Source of the DNA: Gentiana macrophylla
Lineage: Eukaryota; Streptophyta; Magnoliopsida; Gentianales; Gentianaceae
Assembly: GCA_026214975.1 (NCBI GenBank)
Contig: CM047808.1
Coordinates: 64,754,583-64,818,582 of the forward strand
DNA length: 64,000 nt
Reading direction: 5' to 3'
Part shown: positions 54,401-63,140 of the stretch, one piece after another
Position numbering within the stretch: the stretch's first letter is position 1
Layout of the letters: each line of letters starts with the position of its first letter
Program-made: the position numbers and the translations under genes
Notes under the pieces: generated by a model
The model's database searches: none
What the model was told of the DNA's origin: nothing
Seen by the model: only the letters and a program-made list of their open reading frames with translations

Positions 54401-54796
54401 TGAAGAGAGTTTGAGAATGTGATAAACAAAAGAGTAAACTTCAACTTAGTTTATTCATTGATATGAGAGGTGTATAAATAGATACAATTGAGAGAGACTA
54501 GCAAGCTAGCACAGGCGACCACTTGAGTATGTAGATGTGGGCGGCAAGCATGCAAAAGTAAAAGTAAAAGCTATGTCTATGACATAAAGTAAACTTCACA
54601 ATTAATATGTCTATGACATAAAGTAAACTAGAGTTTGACATATTAATTGTTTATATGTATCACAATTAATATGTCTTTTATAATTAAATAAAGTGCAAAA
54701 TATTCTCATGACGAACTCCCACGAGGTTGCTTTGGATTGCTGGACACCTGCTTTGAAACTTCGATCTGCTTTGAAAGTAATCTTGTAATATTTCCA
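54401..54796 (-). repeat. 5' LTR of element G
   Basis: The partner of 49719-50108, adjoining the primer site. Most of it is nearly identical to the partner, so the insertion is fairly young. The last 90 bases are rich in CTG/CG-type differences. Confidence 0.92.
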
Positions 54797-56128
54797 CGAT
54801 GACGAATATGCATGCACTAAGAAGAACTAGAGAACTGAGGAAAGGAGAGGTGGACCTACGCGTTGGAAATGGAGCAAGTGTTGTTGCGCTGGCCGTAGGC
54901 GTTTATTTTCTTTCATTCCCCAGTGGGCTAGTACTAGAACTTGATAACTGTTATTTTGTTCTTGCTCTCGAAGAGCATTATTTCTATTTCTGCATTGGAT
55001 GTTGAAAGATTTTCTTTTACGTTTGAGGATAAATGTTGTTCTTTTTCACTTGATGGAATTTTTTATGGCACTGGCATAATTAGCAATAGTCTCTATATAT
55101 TAGATGTGAATGTTGACGTACTTAATATAAACAACAAGAAAGCCAAAACAATTGACTTGAATAAATCCTACTTATGGCATTGTAGACTTGGCCATATAAA
55201 TAAGAATCGCATTTTAAAACTCCATAAGGATGGAATGTTAGATCACTTCGATTATGAATTGATTGATACATGCGAAGCTTCATTGCTTGGCAAGATGACA
55301 AAGTCACCTTTTAGTGGCAAAGGGATAAGATCCAATGAGTTGCTTGAGCTCATACATACTGATGTGTGTGGCCCAATGTCAATTCAAGCCAAATGAGGAT
55401 ACTCTTATTTTATCACCTTCACTAATGACCATTCACGCTATGGTTATATATACTTGATGAAGTATAAGTCAGAGGCCTTTGAAAAGTTCAAAAAAATCAG
55501 ATGTGAGGTTGAGAAAGAACTAGGTAAAGAAATCAAAACACTTCGATCTGATCGAGGTGAAGAATACCTAGATTGAGAGTTTTAAGATTACTTAAAGGAG
55601 AATGGGATTCTACCTAAATGGACCCCTCCCTGAACGCCTCAGATGAATGGCGTGTCTTAGATAAGGAACCGTGCACTGTTAGACATGGTATGATCCATGA
55701 TGAGCTCACGCAGATTCCTAAAATCATTTTCGGGGTATGCTCTAGAAACCGCATCCTATACACCGAACCGAGTTCCATCAAAGACGGTTGACTCTACTCC
55801 ATAGGAGGTATGGCATAAGAGAAAACCAAGTCTGGCATATCTTAAACCTTGGGGTTGTCCGACTTACGTGAATCGGATGATGCCTGACAAATTAGAGGCT
55901 AGATCTGAAAAATGTCTATTTGTGGGCTATCTAGAGGATACCAATTTTACCACCCTGAGGAACAAAAGGTGTTTGTTTCCAGGACTGGACACTTTCTGGA
56001 GAAAGAGTTTGTTCTGGATAGGGTCAGTAGGAGTAAGATTTATCTTGAAGAAATTCAAGAACCACTTACGGATAACAGTCATTTGATGGAAGTAGAGGAG
56101 ACGCCATACGCAGATGTGACACCAACCT
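54797..56128 (+). pseudogene. Copia protease end and integrase (element E, after G)
   Basis: Continues E: NMHALRRTRELRKGEVDLRV and SGLVLELDNCYFV, then integrase with SYLWHCRLGHINKNRIL (zinc part), ELIHTDVCGPM (first Asp), KTLRSDRGEEYL (second Asp) and TPQMNGVS followed by TAG (55658-55660) where the catalytic Glu should be. Further stops at AK*GYSYF and LD*EF*DYLKE. The C-terminal part, HKRKPSLAYLKPWGCPTYVN and KCLFVGYLEDT, ends at 56128, where the LTR of gypsy F begins. RT is beyond. Confidence 0.85.
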
Positions 56129-56302
56129 TGTAATATCCCGAAAGTTTGACGTCCTGATTAATTAAGTAAAAGATCTAATTATTTGGGAAATTATGGGATT
56201 TATTAGTTTTATGGAGGAATTTACAAAAAAAAAAGAAGAGTCTTAATCAATTAATAGATTAAAAGGATTTTCTCCTTTTCCTCCCTTATTTTCCCCAAAA
56301 CA

Positions 56303-56305
<3 letters not shown>

Positions 56306-56370
<65 letters not shown>
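56306..56370. repeat. (TA)n microsatellite in 5' LTR of F
   Basis: A pure TA run of about 64 bases, absent from the 3' LTR at the matching place (about 63268), so it arose or was lost after insertion. Confidence 0.95.
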
Positions 56371-56373
<3 letters not shown>

Positions 56374-56962
56374 GCCCCAAAAACCCTCCCCTTGCCGCCG
56401 ACCCTCTTGTAAGGAAGAAGGAGAGAAAAATCTCTCCTTGGGGTTTAGGAATTCGTCGTCGTCATCATCGGTAAGCTTCGTTGTTTCTTTTCCTACATCT
56501 CGAGCACCACGATCGGCCGACCAAAGGTCATGGCCGATCCCCTTGTGCGTTGGAAAGGGGGGCTGTGCGATCTAGGGTTATATCTTTGGGGATCACTAGA
56601 ATTGTTCGGTGATTACTTTATATATATATATATAGATTCGGGCTTCGTAGAGGAGCGATTTTAGCTCGATAGCAGAGGGCCTTCAAGAAACGCAGCTTAA
56701 CCGGTAAGAATATAATGCTGTTAATCTTTTTCTAAAGTGTTATGCTGTCAAATTTTATTCAACGGTGTTTACACTTGGTTGTCCTGTTTGGGAATGTTAT
56801 ACGTTCATAGTAGTGTGTTTTTGCGTGGTTAAAATCTATAGTTGACATGATACTGTTGTGTGGAGTTTTTCTGGGCTTAAAGTGTTGCTTTTGCTGCTAT
56901 TTTGTTATGAAACGGCTCAAAAATCGCGTGGAGAAATGTTGGGGTTCGAGATGAAACCCAGG

Positions 56963-57255
56963 TGGACGGGCGTCCAGGCCTTACGGGCGGGCGTCGCGCT
57001 GATTCCATTTCGAGGCGGGCGTCACGAATTTTACGGGCGGGCGTGCGCTTGCTGAAATAGTTTTTCCTTGGGCGGGCGTCAGGTTACAGGACGGACGCGT
57101 GAGAGGCTCGTTTACATTCGAGATCTAACTCTGTTAGAGTGGGCGGCGTCTATACATTACGGGCGGGCGGCTGATATTTTGGACGGGCGTCGATAGTTTG
57201 GGCGGGCGTCCATGAGAATAGTTGGGCGGGCGTCCGGCCTTCCAAACAGGCGTCT
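56963..57255 (+). repeat. Dispersed GACGGGCGTC-like units in LTR of F
   Basis: About 12 copies of a 10-bp near-palindrome GACGGGCGTC (often GGGCGGGCGTC here), spaced 15-50 bases. The 3' LTR has six in 63858-63992, where GGACGGGCGTCTGG is the prevailing form. The units lie downstream of the probable TATA/splice region. Confidence 0.85.
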
Positions 57256-58164
57256 AGTCTATGTTGTTTTCCTTCTTTGGTAGCCGTGGTTTCGATCTTA
57301 TGAATATGTTTTGGGGTCGTGTCTTGATGGGTCGGGGTATTGACATCAACGTGGGATTTGGATTTTAGGCATTGAGGTTTGTAGACCGCTTAGTGGTTGG
57401 GCGGATAAGGTAGTACCCGAAGCCGGGAACCGGGAAGGTTTCCTTACGACTTCAATGACCTTAGCGTATTTGGGGAGTTGCAGACATTGGTATGGTTGGG
57501 CCGGATAGGGTAGCACCCGAAGCCGGGAACCCGGGAAGGTTTCCTTGCACCCCAGTACGTGATGGTCCATCTAGTATGGTACCATTGGATGACCTTTAGG
57601 ATCCTCCTCTCTGGGGCATTACCCTTTTGAGGGATGTGCACATTCGGGACCTTTAGCTGGATAGTGGTGATGTATGGTATCCGCTATGGGTTGGTCGTAA
57701 CTTTTATAGACTGGTTGTGTCCTTCATAGATTGGTGGTACTTTTCATGGGTTGGTTTTACCTTACGTATACTAGACTTATTCTTACTCAACTTTATAGTT
57801 GACGGTTTTACTCTCGTTTGACCCTGCTATGATCCATTTATGGGGAGCAGATTCTTAGCAGGTATTTCTTTGGATGTTTGCTGATTGTGGGGATGTCGCG
57901 GGGTATCGAGAGCCACGTAGTCGCAGTCTTACATTTCCACTTTACTGGATTTCCGGCACTTTAAGATTTTATTGACGTTTCCACATATCTTCATTTTCTT
58001 TTAAGAGATTGTAGTTACTTTGCCCCTTTTTAATAATGAATGGTGGATGTTTATGTTTCTTCTGTTGTGGAATGTTGAGTGTTATTCTTCTGCATTGTGT
58101 GTCGTGAAGTGACGTTCGGTGACCAATTCCGCGGCCGGCGGGATTGGAAACCGGTGTTACAAAG

Positions 58165-58176
58165 TGGTATCGAGAG
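58165..58176 (+). other. Primer-binding site of element F (altered)
   Basis: TGGTATCGAGAG lies three bases after the LTR, where TGGTATCAGAGC is expected. The CAG of the primer match reads CGA. Confidence 0.85.
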
Positions 58177-58428
58177 GCGTTCGACTCGAGGACCACCACC
58201 TAAAATGAAAATTAAGAATAAATTCACTAAAATAAGCACAATGAGGATGTGTGGGGTAGGTGTTGAGTTCTATGTAGGGAAGGTGCGGTACGTTCTGATG
58301 TATGTGGAAATGTGGCTGTGTGTTGTAATTAATTTTGGACAGTAAGTGTTAGTATATGTGAAATGTTCTGTGGCATGATATAGGTGATAATTGAATACAT
58401 GATTGTTTACTTTTGTAGTTTTAGCTAT

Positions 58429-59680
58429 GCCTCCTAGGAATGGAAATGAGAGGACCAACCGATTGATCAGTTGGTTAAGATGAATCAAGACTGATTCGAG
58501 CGGTCAACAAGGCGACGGAGGATCGTTCTCGGGGTCAACCACCGGTATGACTAGGGCCGTGAGTCGGCGAGAGGCCTAGTCGATGCGATGGTAAGGGAGA
58601 TCCTAAGGGACTCGGCGGTGGATTAGAGAGTTTAAGAAGATCTTCGCCACTCTAGGCTGGCGAGAGGAACTGAAGGTCGACCAAGCTGCCTTCTACTTGG
58701 TTGACAGGGCTGATTTATGGTGGGGTGCTAACAAGGATCGGTTGGCACAGACTGAAAATGAGCAAGGGGAATCGATAGTGATACCAACGAATCTGCATGC
58801 GAGTTTAAGCGGAGCTGAGGCGTGAATTCTTTCCAGAATCTAAGAGGAAAGAGCTGCGGGTTGAGTTCGATAATCTCCGACAGGGGGATATGACTGTTCA
58901 AGAATATTACGAGATGTTTGTCGACTTGGCGGTTTATGCATCTGAGCTAGTGCCGACTGAAGAGGCCAAGATGGTGAAGTTTGAGCAACACTTAGATTTA
59001 GCGATCCGGGATCGTATGGGGGCAGCGGGGCTTCACGAGCTTAAAGAGAGATGTGAAGTAGCATGCAACATTGAAAGAATTCGGAGAGAGGTTAAAGCGG
59101 CATATGCTACTAACAAGAGGAAGAGTGTCTCGAGGACAATCGGGGCAAGAAAAGCGCGATGAGTGCAGGAACCCTCCAAGATCGACCCTCTTTTTCGGAA
59201 AATTCCCATGTTACCAGAGGCAGCGGTGGTCAGCCAGCGAGAGGTAACTCTCAGAGGTTTAGTCGGCCATGAAGTTATCACTGCAAGCGGTTTCGGGGAA
59301 ACCATCCGGGTACAGATTGTTCAGGTGCACAAGTTCAGTGTCACAACTGCGGGAAGTTTGGACATAGACGGTTTGAGTGTTTTGCGGCTCCAACACCGCC
59401 GGTTCGGCATCGATTACGAGGAAGCAACATGGGCGGAGCTCCAAGGATAACACGGAAACATGGTAGAGTAGCCAACAAAGAGTAGTACCCGCACGCGAGC
59501 CGGCGGGGGGTACACCTACGGCCACCGGGTGGAAACAGGAACCGATCATCAGGGTCGGCCAGCACAGTTCAGGGAGCTGGAGTAAATCAGACTAGGAAAT
59601 TATTCGCGCTGGGCAGTGAGGAGGCCGATCAGAGAAACCACGTGGTGACGGGTAATTTTCTGGTTAACTCATTTTTATCC
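58429..59680 (+). pseudogene. Ty3/gypsy Gag (element F)
   Basis: The likely start is the ATG at 58429 (MPPRNGNERTNR). After frame slips, the retrotransposon gag domain is seen: DQAAFYLVDRADLWWG-type sequence near 58680, FFPESKRKELRVEFDNLRQG near 58835, and DMTVQEYYEMFVDLAVYASE, PTEEAKMVKFEQHLD and IRDRMGAAGLHELKERCEVA (58890-59160). The zinc knuckle QCHNCGKFGHRRFECF is at about 59338-59385 and is intact. The knuckle lies in a different frame from the capsid. Confidence 0.85.
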
Positions 59681-59960
59681 TAAGTACTTCTCGATTCAGG
59701 TGCATCATGTTCCTTTATAGCGGGTTCGCATGTTTTGAGGTTGGGTCTAGCTACTTTCGAGGTGATTAATAGTGAGTTTATGCAACCGTCGGGAGAGTTA
59801 GTGCCATGCTCTAAGTTGTATAGAGAGCGTACCGTTAGTGATTATGGGAGTCAACTTGTCGGTTGACTTGATCGAGTTCCCCTCGAGAACTTCGGCGTTA
59901 TTTTGGGTATGGATTGGTTGAACCGGCATAAAGCCAAAATCGATCGTGGCGCGAAAGAAT
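59681..59960 (+). pseudogene. Ty3/gypsy aspartic protease (element F)
   Basis: LLDSGASCSFIAGSHVLRLG contains the D-S-G-A active site (59690-59705). It is followed by GVILGMDWLNRHKAKID, the usual end of gypsy proteases. A TAA just before (FLS*VLLDSG) and a frame change near 59860 break it. Confidence 0.85.
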
Positions 59961-60179
59961 GTGACTTTGAGAGGCCCTAAAGGGGTGCGAGTATCTTACA
60001 AGGGGTTTGTGAATAAACCCAACGTGAAGATCATTTCGGTGGTGACGTTGAGATCTCTCATCAAGAAAGGGTACCCATTGTTTATGTGTCACGTACATGA
60101 TGTAAGCACAGGGACCACTAAACTAACGGACATCGATGTAGTCCGTGATTTTGAGATGTATTCCCGGATGAGATACGGT

Positions 60180-60730
60180 ATGCCACCCAGGAGGAGGTGG
60201 AGTTTGTAGTGGAGTTGATGCCGGGACCGGACCGATATCGAAAGCACCTTATCGTATGGCACCTAAGGAATTAGCGGGCCCGAAGGTACAATTGGAAGAA
60301 GCGCTCGATAAAGGGTACATCCGACCGAGTGTGTCACCGTGGGGAGCACCGGTGTTGTTTGTGAAGAAGAAGGATGGTAGTATCGATGTGTATTGATTAC
60401 GGGAGCCGAACAACGTCACGGTGAAGAACAAGTATCCGTTACCAGGATCGATGACTTGTTCGATCAACTACGAAGGCGGAGTATTTTCTTGAAGATTGAT
60501 TTGCGGTCGGGTATCACCAACTCAGGGTAGCGGTCGGATATCCCAAAGACCGCATTTCGTGCCAGTGCGGACATTACGAATTCACGGTCATGCCTTTCGG
60601 ATTGACCAACGCACCAAATAGCCGATTTTCATGGATTTGATGAACCGGGTATTCGAGACCTACTTGGGCGAGTTTGTAGTAGTCTTCATTGGCGACATCT
60701 GGTCTACTCTAAGACTAAGGAAGAACATGC
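60180..60730 (+). pseudogene. Ty3/gypsy reverse transcriptase (element F)
   Basis: Recognisable in several frames: [28 protein letters not shown] sequence, [26 protein letters not shown] (first Asp), [28 protein letters not shown] and VVFIGDI where VVFIDDI is the active site. The second catalytic Asp therefore reads Gly (GGCGAC for GATGAC), at about 60690. Frameshifts are too many for a product. Confidence 0.85.
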
Positions 60731-60789
60731 CAAGCACCGAGGCTCATCTTGCAGATTTTACGAGAGAAACAACTGTATGCGGCTATGCC

Positions 60790-61440
60790 TAAATGTGAAT
60801 TACTGGTTGGAGCAGAGTGGCATTCTTGGGTCATGTTGTCTCGAAAGACGGTGTATCCGTTGATCCGAGCAAGATAGAGGCAGTGGCGAAATGGCCAACA
60901 CCTAAGAATGTTGCAGAAATTCGAAGCTTCCTGGGTTTGGCCGGATATTACCAAAGATTTGTAAAAGACTTTTCCAAGATTGCGAGGCCGATGACTCGCA
61001 TTAATGAAGAAAGAGAACCGATTTAAGTGGGATGAAAAATGTGAGGCGTTCCAAGCGCTTAAGGAACGGTTGACTCTGACCCCTATTTTGGCATTACCAG
61101 AGGGTAATGAGGACATTGAGGTGTATACCGGCCGCCGTCGAAGAATGGTCTCAGGTTGTGTCTTGATGCAACGGAGGCGAGTGATCGCGTATGCATCGAG
61201 GCAACCAAACCATATGAGAGTAACTACCCGACTCACGACCTAGAGTTGGCAAATGTGGTCTTCGCATTGAAGATATGGCGACATACTTGTATGGAATAAC
61301 TTTCAAGGTGTTTTCGGATCACAAGAATCCAAAGTACATATTTACTGTGAAGGAGCTCAATATGTGTCGAGGCGTTGGTTGGAGTTAATTAAAGATTATG
61401 ACATGGAAATCCAATACCACGAAGGAAGGCCAATGTAGTG
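60790..61440 (+). pseudogene. Ty3/gypsy RNase H (element F)
   Basis: [20 protein letters not shown] and [19 protein letters not shown] give the RT thumb and connection. [24 protein letters not shown], where the catalytic D-A-S is scrambled (TGRRRR), [17 protein letters not shown], and WLELIKDYDMEIQYHEGRP follow. It is the RNase H of chromoviruses, frame-broken at 61020, 61240 and 61430. Confidence 0.85.
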
Positions 61441-62480
61441 GCGGGCGCTTTGAGTCGGAAATCGATTCATTCCTTGTGCGAGGGTGGCCCGGATCGATTG
61501 CGAGAAGAGTTGGACCGCATGGATGTTTGTGTCATCCGAAAGCGGAGACAAAAGCGACTTAAATCTTGCAACCCGAATTATCTGGCCGAGATCCGGGTGA
61601 GACAAGTGGGTGACAAGGTGATCGAGGCAAAGAAGGCCAAGATTGGTACAGATGGGGCGGTGATTTTACGTTACATGAGGATGGTAGTATTCGGTTTAAG
61701 GTCGGTGGTGTGTACCCGGCCGGACGAAGAACTCAAGAGGCGGATCTTGAGTGAAGCTCATAAATCGCCTTATTCGGTTCATCCGGGAGGAGACAAAGCG
61801 TATAAAGACCTCAAGAAAACCTTTTGGTGGCCCAATATGAAGCGCGAAGTAGCAAAATATGTGTCAAAGTGCTTGACTTGTCAGAAGATCAAGATTGAAC
61901 ACCGACGGCCACAGAGTATGTTGCAGCCGTTGGATGTGCCGGTTTGGAAGTGGGATTCCATCTCCATGGATTTTGTATGCGGATTACCGAGGAGACCTAA
62001 AGGGAATAATTGATTTGGGTCGTTGTGGATTGACTAACTAAAGCGGCGCATTTCATTCCGATGAAAGACACTTGGAGTAAGACGGAGTTGGCTATGGCAT
62101 ACCGGTGGAATATTGTGAGACTACATGGCATACCCAGCAGCATTGTGTCAGATAGAGATGCGAGATTCATATCTCGGTTTTGGCGAGAGCTACTGAGCAG
62201 CCTTGGGGACGGAACTACGAATGAGTCTGACTTTTCACCTGCTACCGATGGTCGACGGAGAGGACCATACAAACCTTGGAAGACATGCTGAGGGCATGTG
62301 TGTTAGAATTCAAAGGCTCTTAGGAGGAAAAGCTCGATCATATTGAGTTCTCATACAACAACAGCTACCATGCCAGTATTAAGATGGCACCTTTTGAGGC
62401 ACTTTATGGTAGGAAGTGCAAGAGTCCGGTTTGTTGGGACGATTCGTCCGAGGCAGTGGTTTTGGGACCGCAGATGATCG
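61441..62480 (+). pseudogene. Ty3/gypsy integrase (element F)
   Basis: A 191-codon open segment has the zinc-binding domain EAHKSPYSVHPGGDKAYKDL with CLTCQ, then WKWDSISMDFVCGLP (first Asp). A TGA stands at 62027 where Arg of V-D-R-L-T-K is expected. IVSDRDARFISRFWREL has the second Asp. The Glu-bearing D-G-Q-S-E-R block reads GATGGTCGACGGAGAGG at 62247-62263, shifting the frame. The end MAPFEALYGRKCKSPVCW is well kept. Confidence 0.88.
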
Positions 62481-62518
62481 AAGATATGATTAAACAGGTG
62501 CAGATAATCCGAGAATAG

Positions 62519-62998
62519 ATGAAGGCTGCCCAGGATAGGCAGAAGAGTTATGCAGACTTACACCGCCGGGATATTGAGTTCTCCGCGGGCGATAAAGTAT
62601 TGCTACGAGTATCACCAACCAGAGGTGTGATGCGTTTTGGCAAGAAAGGGAAGTTGAGTCCCAAGTACGTGGGGCCATATGAGGTCTTGGACCGCATAGG
62701 TGAAGTAGCATATAGACTAGCTTTGCCACCGGCGTTGGATAAAGTGCATAACGTGTTCCATGTATCTCAATTGCGCAAGTACGTGAGTGATCCTTCTCAC
62801 GTGATTGAACCGGAGGTGGTTGATCTAGATCAGTCCTTGACTTATGAGGAGGTACCGGTGCAGATATTAGATACCAAGGTACGGAAAACAAGGGGACGTG
62901 AGGTTAGCATCGTCAAGGTCCTATGGTCTAACCATGCCACTGAGGAGGCAACATGGGAAGCCGAGGATGCTATGCGATAGAAGTACCCGAATTTGTTC
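62519..62998 (+). pseudogene. Integrase C-terminus and chromodomain (element F)
   Basis: AAQDRQKSYADLHRRDIEFS, DKVLLRVSPTRGVMRFGKKG and SPKYVGPYEVLDRIGEVAYR form the integrase C-terminal domain. VPVQILDTKVRKTRGREVSI then VKVLWSNHATEEATWEAEDA form the chromodomain, which in plant chromoviruses binds chromatin marks and guides integration to heterochromatin. A TAG at 62978 replaces one codon before KYPNLFS. It is the longest clean part of F, 153 codons. Confidence 0.88.
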
Positions 62999-63125
62999 TC
63001 TTAAGGTATGCATTTTCAAGCCTTGTACGTAAAATCCTTTTGCTTATCTTCGGGGACGAAGGGTGTTTTAAGGGGGGTGGAACAGCGCCCGTTACGAACC
63101 TGAACTTCGAGGACGAAGTTTTGTT

Positions 63126-63140
63126 TTAAGGGGGGAAGGA
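63126..63140 (+). other. Polypurine tract of element F
   Basis: TTAAGGGGGGAAGGA directly precedes the 3' LTR start TGTAATATCC. A similar AAGGGGGGTGGAA string at 63070 may be a second, non-terminal copy. Confidence 0.85.

Larger units (their letters stand above)
49719..54796 (-). mobile_element. Ty1/copia element G, complete, nested in E
   Basis: A compact 5.08-kb minus-strand copia element with LTRs of 390 and 396 bp, polypurine tract, intact primer site, gag, protease, integrase, RT and RNase H in that order. It inserted into the protease of E, whose reading resumes at 54802 (ACG AAT ATG CAT). Size and short LTRs resemble the Ale/Retrofit or Ivana groups, but I cannot decide between them. 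Frames are interrupted throughout. Left flank GTACG and right flank CGATGACG do not form a clean 5-bp duplication. Confidence 0.92.
45210..56128 (+). mobile_element. Ty1/copia element E, interrupted by G and F
   Basis: A plus-strand copia element with a 1.88-kb 5' LTR, primer site, long leader, gag (48821 on), protease cut by element G at 49719, and the rest of protease and integrase after 54797. It is cut again by gypsy element F at 56129, before RT. RT, RNase H and the 3' LTR must lie beyond the window. The five bases before the LTR are CAAAT (45205-45209), the expected duplication, with the partner outside. Confidence 0.87.
56129..58161 (+). repeat. 5' LTR of element F
   Basis: Begins TGTAATATCCCGAAAG and ends ACCGGTGTTACA, 2,033 bp. 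It contains a (TA)n tract at 56306-56370 and about 12 GACGGGCGTC-like units. The partner from 63141 lacks about 110 bases, including the TA tract. Two near-identical GGTAGCACCCGAAGCCGGGA-type strings lie at about 57410 and 57510. Confidence 0.92.

Noticed and set aside
57346..57641. Minus-strand frames in the F LTR
   Set aside because: They arise from the duplicated GGTAGCACCCGAAGCC segment in the LTR and are not conserved.
60715..61236. Minus-strand 173-codon frame
   Set aside because: Antisense of the RNase H region of F; the plus strand carries the domain.
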